Source of the DNA: Telluria beijingensis
Lineage (GTDB): Bacteria > Pseudomonadota > Gammaproteobacteria > Burkholderiales > Burkholderiaceae_D
Direction of reading: 5' to 3'
Assembly (NCBI RefSeq): GCF_030770395.1
Contig: NZ_CP132480.1
Span: 3,069,387 to 3,133,386, forward strand
DNA length: 64,000 nt
The position numbers were made by a program, and so were the translations under genes. The notes under the pieces are model-generated. The model saw only the letters and a program-made list of their open reading frames with translations, ran no database searches and was not told the DNA's origin. Position 1 is the stretch's first letter, and each line of letters opens with the position of its first letter. Below are positions 1 through 8,930 of the stretch, piece by piece.

Positions 1-194
1 TTCTTGTCAGCGATGCTGTCGATCTTCGACACGGACTGCTGGAAGATGGTGGTCGCGGCAGCCTTGTCGCCAGCCTGGATGGCTTTGCGGACGGCCTTGA
101 TTGCGGTGCGCAGGGTCGAACGCTGCGACGAGTTGTGTGCGTTTTGCTTAACTGCTTGACGAGCGCGTTTGCGCGCTTGTGCGGTATTTGCCAT
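1..194 (-). CDS. rpsT: 30S ribosomal protein S20 (partial, runs off the left edge)
   Basis: The reverse strand from the ATG at 192-194 reads [20 protein letters not shown], the Lys/Arg-rich start of ribosomal protein S20, which binds 16S rRNA during assembly of the small subunit. An AGGAAA ribosome site lies just upstream of the start. About 64 residues are visible and the C-terminal part is outside the window. It diverges from murJ, an arrangement I know from other betaproteobacteria. The 260 bases between the two genes are non-coding and should hold both promoters, but I see no confident -35/-10 pair. Confidence 0.95.
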   Translation of the reverse strand, partial: MANTAQARKRARQAVKQNAHNSSQRSTLRTAIKAVRKAIQAGDKAAATTIFQQSVSKIDSIADK

Positions 195-453
195 GGAATT
201 TCCTAAATCGGGGTCAAGTTGCGTTTGCAAACATTAGCGACTGTCAAACCGGCGCCTTGGCTTACCTAGCGGAGCCTGCCCAACGATTAGTGTCTGCTAA
301 CAGAATTCAGTACAGCCCATGATTATAGCGAAGGTTTCAATTCGGAGCAATTCATAATTCAGACATTGTCGGTTTACCGCCCTTTCGAGGGCGTTGTCCA
401 ATACGTCAAAACGACCCGAATCCAGACGAGTTGCCCAAGTATAATCTTGCGCC

Positions 454-2010
454 ATGAACCTGCTCAGAACCCTCGCTGCCATCTCCAGCATGACGATGCT
501 GTCGCGCGTCACCGGCCTGCTGCGCGAAAGCCTGTTCGCGCGCGCCTTCGGCGCCTCGGCCTACACCGACGCCTTCATCATCGCCTTCCGCCTGCCGAAC
601 CTGCTGCGCCGCCTGTTTGCCGAAGGCGCGTTCTCGCAAGCCTTCGTGCCGATCCTGTCGGAGTACAAGACGCAACATGGGGAACAGGCGACGAAAACCC
701 TGGTCGACCACGTCGCCACCGCCCTGATCTGGGCCACGGTGCTGACCAGCATCGTCGGCATCGTCGGCGCCCCGCTCCTGATCACCATGCTGGCCGGCGA
801 CCTGCGCGAGACGCCCGGCGCCTACGACGCCTCGGTGATCATGACGCAAATGATGTTCCCCTACATCGCCTGCATGTCCTTCGTGGCCCTGGCCGGCGGC
901 ATCCTGAACACCTGGCGCCAGTTCAAGATTCCAGCCTTTACCCCTGTCCTGCTCAATCTTTCCTTCATCTTCGCCTCGCTGGTGCTGGTCAACTACCTGG
1001 AACAGCCGATCTATGCGATGGCGATCGCGGTCTGCGTCGGCGGCCTGCTGCAGGTGGCGATCCAGATTCCCTCGCTGGTGAAGATTGGCATGCTGCCGCG
1101 CATTTCCATCAACCCGATGCACGGCCTGCGCGACGCCGGCGTGCGGCGCATGCTGAGAAAGATGGGCCCGGCCGTGTTCGCGGTATCGGCGGCCCAGATC
1201 AGCCTCTTGATCAATACCGGCATCGCCGCCAGCCTGGCGGCCGGCGCCGTCTCGGCCCTGCAGTATGCCGACCGCCTGATGGAATTCCCAACCGCGATGC
1301 TGGGCGTGGCGCTGGGCACCATCCTGCTGCCGTCGCTGTCGAAAGCCAATAGCGAAGGCAATGCCGAAGAGTATGCGGCCCTGCTCAACTGGGGCCTGCG
1401 CCTGACCTTCCTGCTGGCCCTGCCGGCGGCGGTGGGCCTGGCAACGCTGGCCGAGCCGATGATCGCCACCCTGTTCCACTACGGTAAATTCGACGATGCG
1501 GCGCTGGCCAATTCGGCCATGCCCTTGATGGCCTACAGCGTCGGCCTGCTCGGCATCATCCTGGTGAAAATCCTGGCGCCGGCCTTCTATGCGCGCCAGG
1601 ACGTCAAGACGCCGGTGCGCATCGCGATCATGGTGCTGTTCGCGACCCAGTTGATGAATTTGGTCTTCGTGTTCTGGCTCGGCCTGGGCGTGGCCGGCCT
1701 GGCGCTGTCGATCGGCCTGGGCGCCTGCATCAACGCCATCTGCCTGTACGTGGGCCTGCGCCGGCGCGGCATCTATGCGCCGCAGCCGGGCTGGTTGAAG
1801 TTCTTCATCAAGCTGGCCGTCGCGGTCAGCCTGATGGGGCTTCTCGCCTGGTTCGGCCAGGCGCAGTTCGACTGGGCGGCGATGAAGGCCACGCCGGCGC
1901 TGCGCATCGGCGCGCTGCTGGGCATCATCACGGCCTGCGCCTTCGCCTACTTCGCGGTGCTGGCCGTGCTGGGCTTCAGGCCGCGCGACTTCCGCCGCCG
2001 CGCAGCCTGA
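454..2010 (+). CDS. murJ: Lipid II flippase MurJ (MviN)
   Basis: This 518-residue polytopic membrane protein of the MOP superfamily flips the lipid-linked peptidoglycan precursor lipid II from the cytoplasmic to the periplasmic face of the inner membrane. The N-terminus has the family hallmark VTGLLRESLFARAFG at about residues 19-33, followed by RLPNLLRRLFAEGAF. Hydrophobic segments continue to the end, in keeping with the 14 membrane helices of the family. The length is typical. The start is the first ATG after the divergent rpsT region. The gene ends 12 bases from the convergent redoxin gene, and no terminator hairpin is evident between them. Confidence 0.97.
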   Translation: MNLLRTLAAISSMTMLSRVTGLLRESLFARAFGASAYTDAFIIAFRLPNLLRRLFAEGAFSQAFVPILSEYKTQHGEQATKTLVDHVATALIWATVLTSIVGIVGAPLLITMLAGDLRETPGAYDASVIMTQMMFPYIACMSFVALAGGILNTWRQFKIPAFTPVLLNLSFIFASLVLVNYLEQPIYAMAIAVCVGGLLQVAIQIPSLVKIGMLPRISINPMHGLRDAGVRRMLRKMGPAVFAVSAAQISLLINTGIAASLAAGAVSALQYADRLMEFPTAMLGVALGTILLPSLSKANSEGNAEEYAALLNWGLRLTFLLALPAAVGLATLAEPMIATLFHYGKFDDAALANSAMPLMAYSVGLLGIILVKILAPAFYARQDVKTPVRIAIMVLFATQLMNLVFVFWLGLGVAGLALSIGLGACINAICLYVGLRRRGIYAPQPGWLKFFIKLAVAVSLMGLLAWFGQAQFDWAAMKATPALRIGALLGIITACAFAYFAVLAVLGFRPRDFRRRAA

Positions 2011-2022
2011 GATGGACCGCGA

Positions 2023-2661
2023 TCAGGACTTGTACTTGACGTTGCAGCCGTAAGGGCGGGTCGTGGCTTGCGCCACGTTCTCGCCCTTGACCACCGCTTC
2101 CATCGCGGTCTTGAACAGCGGGCTGGCCTTCTCGATGTCTTCCAGCTTGGCCGACGCGATGCTGTCGATGCCGCCCGCGTAGCGCAGCACGCCCTTGGCG
2201 TCGATCACGTACATATGCGGCGTGGTGCGCGCGTCATACGCCTTGCCGACCGTTCCCTGCGGGTCGAGCAGCACCGCGGTCGGGGCGGCATTGCGGCTGG
2301 CGGTCAGCTCGTCGGCCTTCTTGCCGTCCACATGGCCCTGCTCTCCGGGCGCCGACGAGATCACGCTCAGCCACACCACGCCGGCATCCCTGGCCTGCTT
2401 CTGCAAGGCCGGGATATTCGCCTGGTAGTGCTTCTTCACGTAAGGGCAATCGTGGTTGGTCCATTCCAGCACCACGGTCTTGCCCTTGAAGTCGGACAGG
2501 CTGTGCTGCTTGCCCTTGCTGTCGACGGCGGTGAAGGCCGGCGCAGGCTGGCCGATGACGGGGGCGGCCAGTGCCGGCGCGGCGACGAGGAAACCGGCTG
2601 CCGCCAGGGCTGCGGCCGATGCGGTGGTGCGCAGCATGGCGCGACGAGAAGTACCGTTCAT
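2023..2661 (-). CDS. Exported redoxin (AhpC/TSA-like thioredoxin-fold protein)
   Basis: This is a 212-residue protein with an export signal containing a twin arginine (SRRAML, residues 5-10) and an Ala-rich core ending near ALAA at 30-33, so Tat export is possible. The rest is a thioredoxin fold: the strand TVVLEWTNHDCPYVKKHY holds a single Cys at 72 where CxxC thioredoxins have two. That suggests a peroxiredoxin/redoxin-type protein rather than a classical disulfide isomerase. Another Cys lies near the C-terminus (PYGCNVK). It sits 22 bases behind dsbD and is probably the last gene of the secretion operon. The substrate is unknown; a periplasmic redox role is inferred from the fold and from DsbD. 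Confidence 0.85.
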   Translation of the reverse strand: MNGTSRRAMLRTTASAAALAAAGFLVAAPALAAPVIGQPAPAFTAVDSKGKQHSLSDFKGKTVVLEWTNHDCPYVKKHYQANIPALQKQARDAGVVWLSVISSAPGEQGHVDGKKADELTASRNAAPTAVLLDPQGTVGKAYDARTTPHMYVIDAKGVLRYAGGIDSIASAKLEDIEKASPLFKTAMEAVVKGENVAQATTRPYGCNVKYKS

Positions 2662-2683
2662 TGAGACATCTCCTTGTGAGTGA

Positions 2684-4786
2684 TTACTGCTTGAGTGAAT
2701 CGGTAACGATGGCCTGGGTCAGGACTGGCGGCAAGACCACCGGCCCCTTCCCGGCGGGATAGAACGCATAGAACGGCAGGCCATCGCGCCCGAACGATTG
2801 CAGGAAGGCTGTGATGGCGGGATCGCGGTTGGTCCAGTCGCCTTTCATGTAGACCACGCCGCCCTCCTGCATGGCCTGCTGGACGGCGGCGGTCGACAAG
2901 GTAGTGCGCTCGTTGACCAGGCAGGTGATGCACCAGGCGGCCGTCATGTTGACGAACACCGGCTTGCCTTCGGCGCGTAGAAGGGCCAGCCGTTCGGCGC
3001 TATAGGGTTCGGCCTGCGCGGATTGCGTCGATGCGGCCGCGGCCACCGGCTCGGCGCCATGCAGCACGACCATCAGGCCGGCGATCCCGGCCACGCCGGC
3101 CAGCGCCGCGCCGCGCGGCCACCAGGTCTTTTTCGCGCGGTGCTGGTGCAATCCGATCAGCCAGGCCACCAGCCCGACCAGCACCAGGCCGGCCAGCGCC
3201 ATGCGCAACCCCGCCTCGCCCGCCTGCTGGGCCAGCACCCACAGCAGCCAGGCGGCGGTCGCATACATAGGGAAGGCCATCGCCTGGCGCAGGGTCACCA
3301 TCCAGCCGCCCGGCCGCGGCAGGCGCCGGGCGATGGACGGGAAGATGCCCAGAAACAGGAAGGGCAAGGCCAGGCCGAGGCCCATCGTCGCGAACACAAC
3401 CAGGCTGACGTAGGCAGGCGCCACCAGCGCCGACCCGATTGCCGCGCCCATGAACGGCGCGGTGCAGGGCGTGGCCACCACCACCGCCAGCAGGCCGGTA
3501 AAGAAGCTGCCGGCATGGCCCTTCTTTTGCGCCAGGTCCTGGCCGGCGCCGGCGAGCGTCCCGCCGATCTCGTACACGCCGGAGAGGTTCAGGCCGATCG
3601 CCAGCATCAGCCAGCACATCGCCGCCACGAACAGCGGCGACTGGAACTGGAAGCCCCAGCCGACGGCGCTGCCACCGGCGCGCACCGCCAGCAGGGCCAG
3701 GGCCAGCGCCATGAAGGCTGCCAGCACGCCGAGGGTGTAGAACACGCCGGACAGGCGCACCGCGCGCCGATCGCCACCCGACATGCCCGCCACCGCCGTG
3801 GCCTTGATCGCCAGGACAGGGAATACGCAGGGCATCAGGTTCAGGATCAGGCCACCCAGGAAGGCAAACAGTGCCATCTGCCATAACGGCAGCGTGGCCG
3901 GCGCCTCGGTCGTGGCCGCAGTCGCCGCTCCCGGCGTGAGTTCCAGCGCAAACCAGCGTTTCTGTCCGCCGCCATCCGTGATCGCCAGCAGGCCTGCGGA
4001 CGGGCCGGGCGTGTAGCCCTGGCCTTTCGTCGTCGCCAGCGTGAGCCTGCCCTCCTCCACCTTCAGGAACTGCTCGGCGACGTGGTCGACGATGCCCCAG
4101 CTATCCGGGAAATACAGGGCCGATCGCACGGTCGCCGGCGCGATGCCCTCGCCCTCGACCGTCAAATGCAGGGTCGACTCGCCGGCGCTGACCGTGGCCT
4201 TCCACGGCGAGGCCTGCGGCTGGCGCGCATCGGCCGTCCTGAACGCGGCGCGAATCTCGTCGCTCGCATCGCGCGCGCTCGCCTCGACCGGCAACACCAG
4301 GCGGAACGTCCCTTCTTCGGGGATGCACTCCTTCTCGCACACCACCCAGTCGGCCTTCGCTTCGAGCACCAGTTCGCTGCCGGGCCGCGCATCCTGCGGC
4401 ACCTTGAGCGTCATCGGGAACACGATCTCGTTCTCGTAACCGTAGCTGGCGACAGGGCCGATGATGAAGCGGTCGGGGCCCGGCCAGGCGATATCGCCGA
4501 CCGTGGCGCCTTGCGGCGAGTTAAAGGTGATGCTGGGCGGCGAGCCGGCATCGCCGGGGTTCTTCCAATACGTATGCCAGTGCGGCGCCAGGCGCTGGCG
4601 CAGGCCGATGCGCAACTCCTGGCCCGGTGTGACGGCAGCGTATTCGCTGACCAGCGACACGGTGGCGCGAGGGCTTTGCTGCACATTGCTTTGCGCGGCC
4701 AGCGCCAGGCTCGACGTCGATACTAGCAGCAGCGCAGCGAAGAAGCCGTGCCAGGACCTCAGGGCAGTGTGTAAAGACAGGGGCAT
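2684..4786 (-). CDS. dsbD: Protein-disulfide reductase DsbD-family protein
   Basis: DsbD-type proteins carry reducing equivalents from cytoplasmic thioredoxin across the inner membrane to periplasmic thiol proteins. All three modules are visible: an N-terminal periplasmic domain with the Cys pair CEKECIPE, a multi-helix core with paired membrane cysteines in LMPCVFPV and VATPCTAPF, and a C-terminal thioredoxin-like domain with AAWCITCLVNE. I chose the ATG at 4784-4786 because it begins a good signal peptide (MPLSLHTALR... ending SSLALAAQ). A GTG at 4835-4837 is in frame and overlaps the stop of the upstream pseudopilin gene as GTGA, so it is a credible alternative start. The operon position suggests redox support for the secretion machine or its cargo. 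Confidence 0.92.
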   Translation of the reverse strand: MPLSLHTALRSWHGFFAALLLVSTSSLALAAQSNVQQSPRATVSLVSEYAAVTPGQELRIGLRQRLAPHWHTYWKNPGDAGSPPSITFNSPQGATVGDIAWPGPDRFIIGPVASYGYENEIVFPMTLKVPQDARPGSELVLEAKADWVVCEKECIPEEGTFRLVLPVEASARDASDEIRAAFRTADARQPQASPWKATVSAGESTLHLTVEGEGIAPATVRSALYFPDSWGIVDHVAEQFLKVEEGRLTLATTKGQGYTPGPSAGLLAITDGGGQKRWFALELTPGAATAATTEAPATLPLWQMALFAFLGGLILNLMPCVFPVLAIKATAVAGMSGGDRRAVRLSGVFYTLGVLAAFMALALALLAVRAGGSAVGWGFQFQSPLFVAAMCWLMLAIGLNLSGVYEIGGTLAGAGQDLAQKKGHAGSFFTGLLAVVVATPCTAPFMGAAIGSALVAPAYVSLVVFATMGLGLALPFLFLGIFPSIARRLPRPGGWMVTLRQAMAFPMYATAAWLLWVLAQQAGEAGLRMALAGLVLVGLVAWLIGLHQHRAKKTWWPRGAALAGVAGIAGLMVVLHGAEPVAAAASTQSAQAEPYSAERLALLRAEGKPVFVNMTAAWCITCLVNERTTLSTAAVQQAMQEGGVVYMKGDWTNRDPAITAFLQSFGRDGLPFYAFYPAGKGPVVLPPVLTQAIVTDSLKQ

Positions 4787-4833
4787 GCGATTGTCGGTAA
4801 TGTGGGGCGGTCGTGCAAAAGTATCACGTTGCC

Positions 4834-5490
4834 TCACTCCCGATCAACCGCTTCGCCATCCTCTTCGGTCGGCGTCGGCGCTGCAGGTTCTTCCACCGCT
4901 TCCGGCTCGGGCTCGGGCTCGGGTTCCGGCGCCGGGGGTGGCGGAGGAAGAGGAACCGGCGGCGCCACCGGCGCATCCGGTGCCCCCGGCTGGGCCGGGA
5001 CATTCGCCGGCGCCAGGCTGCGCTCGCCCGCGCTGAAGCGCCATTCCGAGATCTTCTCCTTGTTGTCCAGGCCCTTGAAGCGGCTGTCGAAGTTCGCGAT
5101 CTTCAGCGGCCTGGCCTGCGACAGGCTGTGGAAGGCGACGATGCCGGTCTCGCCGCCGCCCAGGTAGACGATACCCCACTCGGCCTTGCCGGTCAGCGGA
5201 TCGATGAACACCTTGCGCAGGTGGCGCCGCACGGCGGGCGAGCGCGGGTCCTTCAGCAACTCGGCCATCGATGGCGGATAAGGAGACGCGCCGCGCGGCG
5301 TGGCGGCGGCATAGCTGTCCAGCGCCGCGCTGAAGGCGGCGCCGATCTCCAGCAACTCTTCCTCGGCCGCCGCGCGCTGCAGGAGCGAGCCGACCTTGAG
5401 CGTGGCCGCGCCGACCAGGCCGACGATGGCCACGAACACGATCAGGCCCAGGTAAGTGAAACCAGCCTGGCGCCCGGCGCGCATCACCAT
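4834..5490 (-). CDS. Type II secretion-like pseudopilin with proline-rich tail
   Basis: A 218-residue prepilin-type protein. A short basic leader (MVMRAGRQAG) precedes FTYLGLIVFVAIVGLVGAAT, a class III signal that a prepilin peptidase would cut after Gly. The cleaved form would join the periplasmic pseudopilus. Position +5 of the mature form is Gly rather than the usual Glu, which is seen in minor pseudopilins such as GspK. The globular part carries YPPSMAELLKD and IDPLTGKAEWG. The last 50 or so residues are Pro/Glu-rich, low complexity and probably disordered. The start overlaps the upstream pseudopilin by 7 bases, so the genes are translationally coupled. Confidence 0.85.
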   Translation of the reverse strand: MVMRAGRQAGFTYLGLIVFVAIVGLVGAATLKVGSLLQRAAAEEELLEIGAAFSAALDSYAAATPRGASPYPPSMAELLKDPRSPAVRRHLRKVFIDPLTGKAEWGIVYLGGGETGIVAFHSLSQARPLKIANFDSRFKGLDNKEKISEWRFSAGERSLAPANVPAQPGAPDAPVAPPVPLPPPPPAPEPEPEPEPEAVEEPAAPTPTEEDGEAVDRE

Positions 5491-5870
5491 TCCAGGTAGG
5501 GCCGCCCGCGCCGGTCGTTGCCCGGCGCGCCGCTGCGCAGGTTCGAGAAGCCGCCCTGCTCGCCCTCTTGCGGCGCTTCCAGGATCCAGGTCTCCCGGCT
5601 TTCGGTGACCGGGTCGAGCGGGATCTCGCGCAGGTATTTTTGCTCCACCAGCTGTTCCAGCGAGTCGGGATAGCGGCCGGTGTCCGAGCGGTACTGGTCG
5701 ACCACGGCGCGCGTATTGCGCAGGTTGTCGGCCAGGATCGTCTCTTTCGCGCCGTCGATGCTGGGGAAGAAGCGCGGCACGGCGAGCGTCAGCAGCAGGG
5801 CCACGATGCCCAGCACCACCAGCAGTTCGATCAGCGTGAAGCCGCGCGCTTGTTTCATCCGGTTCACCAT
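5484..5870 (-). CDS. GspG-like pseudopilin
   Basis: A 128-residue prepilin-type protein. Leader MVNRMKQARG is followed by FTLIELLVVLGIVALLLTLA, a perfect class III signal with Glu at +5 of the mature protein. The body keeps GspG-like features: a run of short helices, TGRYPDSLEQL and LREIPLDPVT. It is a second GspG-like subunit, distinct from the one at the head of the operon (13778-14224). It overlaps its neighbours on both sides. A second Met four codons downstream (MKQARG) is an alternative start. Confidence 0.88.
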   Translation of the reverse strand: MVNRMKQARGFTLIELLVVLGIVALLLTLAVPRFFPSIDGAKETILADNLRNTRAVVDQYRSDTGRYPDSLEQLVEQKYLREIPLDPVTESRETWILEAPQEGEQGGFSNLRSGAPGNDRRGRPYLEW

Positions 5871-6343
5871 TTGTTGTACGGGATGCCGTTCAGGCCCACC
5901 CGCTCCGAGGTCGAGTACACATCGTAGACGTCGTCGCCCTCCCTCGGCTCGTCGGCTTCGCTTGCATAGCTGCGCTTGCCCCAGGTGGCGGCGTCCGACA
6001 GTTCAGGATCGGGATTGAACGGGTCGCGCGGCAGGCGCCGCAGGAAGAAGATCTTGGCCTGCTTCGGGCTGCGCAGGTCGGGCACGCCCTCGACCAGCAG
6101 TTCCAGGCGCTCCGGATAGCCGCTGGCATCGGCCGCCCTGGTCACGCGGCCCTCGTCGCCGGCCTTTTTATAAGCGTCCAGGCCGTGGCGGATCTCGCGC
6201 AGCGCGCGCCGCAACTCCTGCTCGTCGCGGCGCTGCACCGTGACCTCGGCCACCGGCAACACCAGGGTGCCCAGCAGCGCGAGGATGGCCAGCGTGACCA
6301 GCAATTCGATCAGCGTGAAGCCGCGGCCAGGCTGGATGGTCAT
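5864..6343 (-). CDS. Type II secretion-like pseudopilin
   Basis: A 159-residue prepilin-type protein: leader MTIQPGRG, then FTLIELLVTLAILALLGTLV with Glu at +5. The globular part has AYKKAGDEGRV, SGYPERLELLVEG and FFLRRLPRDPFNPDPE, a GspG-type pseudopilin layout. The start at 6341-6343 overlaps the secretin stop as ATGA, so expression should be coupled. It is the first of three consecutive pseudopilin genes downstream of the secretin and may be a minor tip or adaptor subunit. Which canonical subunit it replaces cannot be decided from sequence alone. Confidence 0.88.
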   Translation of the reverse strand: MTIQPGRGFTLIELLVTLAILALLGTLVLPVAEVTVQRRDEQELRRALREIRHGLDAYKKAGDEGRVTRAADASGYPERLELLVEGVPDLRSPKQAKIFFLRRLPRDPFNPDPELSDAATWGKRSYASEADEPREGDDVYDVYSTSERVGLNGIPYNKW

Positions 6344-8391
6344 CGCTGCGGGGGCGGCGGCGTGACGCCAGGCGGATAGGCGGTCGGCACGAACTCCGGC
6401 TCGGCGACGGGTTCCGGCGCCGTCGGTGCCGGTACGGGAAGCGGCGCGCCCGGCGGCGCCGATGGCGGCGAGCCCAGTTGCGGCGTCGCCGGCAGCGCCG
6501 ACGGCGGCACCGAGAAGCTCGGCGTGGCTGGCGGCGGCGGCGCGACGGGCGTCGTCTCGACGGCCGGCGCCGGCGCCGGCAGCGACTGCGGCGGCGTGCG
6601 CACATTGGCGCCGCCTACCTGCACCCGCACCGCGTTGTCGGGACGGCGCCGGAAGCTGGCCTCGGTGCCGGCGCCGAATTCGGATGCCGCCGCCGTCGGC
6701 CGCTGCACCGCACGCACGATGCGCGGCGTGATCGACAGCACGATCTCGGTGCGGTCGCGCTGGTCGCGCTGGCTGCCGAACAGGCGGCCCACGATCGGCA
6801 GGTCGCCGATGCCCGGCACCTTGCTGCCGCTGCTGCGGTCTTCGTTGCTGATCAGGCCCGCCAGCACCTGGTTCTCGCCATCCTTGAGCTGCAGCACGGT
6901 ATTGGCCGAGCGCGTGCCGATGCGGTAGGCCACGGTGCCGCTGCGGGTCTCTACCGACTCGCCCAGGCTGCTGACCTCGAGGCCGATCCGGATCGCCACC
7001 TCGTTGTTCAGGTAGATGATCGGTTCCACGTTCAGGGTCAGGCCGACGTCGATGTAGTTGATGTTCTCGGACGCGAAGCCGCCGATGCCGGACGACACGG
7101 TGGCCGAGATGTTCGGGATCTTGTCGCCGATGACGACTTTCGCCTTTTCCTTGTTGCGCACCCGGATGCGCGGATTGGCCAAGGTGTTGGTGTCGCCGTC
7201 GGTCTTGTTGGCATTGAGCCGGGCGCTGATGTCGCCCACCGTGATATTGCTGCTGTTGAAGGTGCGCAGGTCGTCGATCGTCAGCGGCAGGCCGCCCTGC
7301 GTCTGCAGCGGCGCGAACGACAGGTTGGTCGGCCACACGATTCCGAGGTCCATCACGCTGCTGCGCCGGATCTCGAGCACTTCGACGTCGAGCATGACCT
7401 CGGGCTCGGGCACGTCTTGCAATGCCACCAGCTGGGTGGCGATGCGGATCGCTTCCGGGTTGTCGCGCAGGATTACCAGGTTCAGCTTCTCGTCCACCAC
7501 CACGTCGCGCGCCTTGAGGATGGTCTTGAAGGTGTTGGCGATAGCCTTGGCCTCGGCATTGGCCAGGAAGAAGGTCTTGACCGTCATCTCCTGGTACTCG
7601 CGCAGCTTGGCCGCCGTGTTCGGGTAGATCAGGACCGTGTTGCCGTCCATGACCTGGCGCTCGAGCTGGTTGGTCATCAACAGGTAGTACACCGCCGCCT
7701 CGACCGTGCTGTCCTTGAGGAAGATCGAAGTGCGCACGTCGGCCTTGACGTCCTTGTCGAAGATGAAGTTCAGGCCCGAGTGGCGCGCGATGACCTCGAA
7801 CACCTGCTTGAGCGGGGCGTCGCGAAACTCCAGGCTGATCGGCTTGCGATAGCTTGCCGCCAGCGCCGCCTGCCCTTTCGGCGCGGCCGCCGCCTTCTCG
7901 TCGACCTCGAGCATCAACTGGCGCGCGGCCTCGTGCCCCGGACGCTCGGTGAGCACCGCCGCCAGCTTCTGGCGCGCCGTCTCCGGCTCGTCCTTCTCGA
8001 GGGCGGCCCTGGCGTCCAGGATCGCCGCCGCGTGGCGGCGCTCGGCCTCGACCTGGCGCAGGCCGGCGCGGGCGCGGTCGTTCACGGGGTCGATCGCCAG
8101 CACGCGCCGGAAGTCCTGGGTCGCGAGGTCGACCTGGCCGGCCGCCAGCGCGCGCTCGGCCTGGTCCACCAGGCGCGAGGTCGCATTGTCGCGCGCACGC
8201 AGCCAGGCCGCCCGGTAGACCGGGTTGTTCGGTTCCGACGCCAGCGCTTCCTGGTACTTGGCCAGGCCGGCGCCGACCTGGTCCTGGGCCACCAGCGCAT
8301 TGCCTTCCTGGTAGGCGCGCTGCGCCGCGCAGCCTGCCAGCAGCAGCGGCAGCAAGGCCAGCGCCAGGTGGTGAATCCGGGTTCGCACCAT
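6340..8391 (-). CDS. Secretin lipoprotein (GspD/PilQ/MshL family)
   Basis: This 683-residue protein forms the outer-membrane ring through which the filament or substrate passes. A lipoprotein signal with lipobox LLAGC (Cys about 21) suggests acylation, so the pilotin function may be built in. Residues about 25-170 look like TPR-type helices. A short secretin/TonB domain follows (ISLEFRDAPLKQVFEVIARH), then an N-domain (VVVDEKLNLVILRDNPEAI) and the conserved secretin core (VPGIGDLPIVGRLFGSQ, then EIVLSITPRIVR). The C-terminal 100 residues are Pro/Ala-rich and disordered. N-terminal TPR plus secretin resembles MshL-type and related type IV filament secretins more than classical GspD. It overlaps the genes on both sides. 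Confidence 0.93.
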   Translation of the reverse strand: MVRTRIHHLALALLPLLLAGCAAQRAYQEGNALVAQDQVGAGLAKYQEALASEPNNPVYRAAWLRARDNATSRLVDQAERALAAGQVDLATQDFRRVLAIDPVNDRARAGLRQVEAERRHAAAILDARAALEKDEPETARQKLAAVLTERPGHEAARQLMLEVDEKAAAAPKGQAALAASYRKPISLEFRDAPLKQVFEVIARHSGLNFIFDKDVKADVRTSIFLKDSTVEAAVYYLLMTNQLERQVMDGNTVLIYPNTAAKLREYQEMTVKTFFLANAEAKAIANTFKTILKARDVVVDEKLNLVILRDNPEAIRIATQLVALQDVPEPEVMLDVEVLEIRRSSVMDLGIVWPTNLSFAPLQTQGGLPLTIDDLRTFNSSNITVGDISARLNANKTDGDTNTLANPRIRVRNKEKAKVVIGDKIPNISATVSSGIGGFASENINYIDVGLTLNVEPIIYLNNEVAIRIGLEVSSLGESVETRSGTVAYRIGTRSANTVLQLKDGENQVLAGLISNEDRSSGSKVPGIGDLPIVGRLFGSQRDQRDRTEIVLSITPRIVRAVQRPTAAASEFGAGTEASFRRRPDNAVRVQVGGANVRTPPQSLPAPAPAVETTPVAPPPPATPSFSVPPSALPATPQLGSPPSAPPGAPLPVPAPTAPEPVAEPEFVPTAYPPGVTPPPPQR

Positions 8392-8930
8392 CAGTCGAAT
8401 ACTCCAATATTGAGCTGCTGGGGTTGTTCCAGCGGCAGGTAGGTCAGGTTCAGCACCGGCGGACGGATCGCGTCCACGCGGTAGGTGCCGTCGATGGTGG
8501 CGCCATCGCGCACGAGATAGGTGCGCTCGCCGCGCGCCAGGTAGATTTCCCAGACGCCGTCCTGCAACGATTTGCCGAGATAGGTGAACGGCAGCGGCGG
8601 CGCGCTCGGCGGCGGCGGCGGTGGCAGCGGCTCGTTCGATGGCGGCGGCGGGGGCGGCGTCCAGTCATGACGCGCGAACAGGCTGTTTTCGCCTTCCCCG
8701 AAGCGGTCGCCGCTGGCGCCGATCAAGGTCTCGCGCGGGACCAGGCGCGCGATCGCGACCTCGGCGCCGTCCCTGGCGGACGGCGCTGGCGTGCGCACCG
8801 GGGCCGAGGGCGTGGCCGCGCTGCGCTCGACCGGCTCCGCCAGTCCATCGTCCGGCGCCTTGTCGCCGAACAGCACCAGGCCGGCGGCCAGCACCAGGGC
8901 CGCACCCAGGACGAGATGGCGCGGCTTCAT
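8391..8930 (-). CDS. PilP/GspC-like secretion accessory protein
   Basis: A 179-residue bitopic protein: one N-terminal membrane helix (LVLGAALVLAAGLVLFG), a Pro-rich linker (about residues 90-115, runs of PPPPP), then a small beta-rich domain beginning PLPFTYLGKSLQDG and including ERTYLVRDGATIDGTYRV. That domain has the look of PilP/GspC HR modules, which join the inner-membrane platform to the secretin. Homology is weak, so the assignment relies on this architecture and on the position directly before the secretin. The stop and start overlap by one base. Confidence 0.7.
   Translation of the reverse strand: MKPRHLVLGAALVLAAGLVLFGDKAPDDGLAEPVERSAATPSAPVRTPAPSARDGAEVAIARLVPRETLIGASGDRFGEGENSLFARHDWTPPPPPPSNEPLPPPPPPSAPPLPFTYLGKSLQDGVWEIYLARGERTYLVRDGATIDGTYRVDAIRPPVLNLTYLPLEQPQQLNIGVFD

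Noticed and set aside
5864..8407. An 847-residue protein spanning secretin and pseudopilin
   Set aside because: Most of it is the secretin gene in a wrong frame; only the last 159 residues form a real pseudopilin with its own start at 6343.
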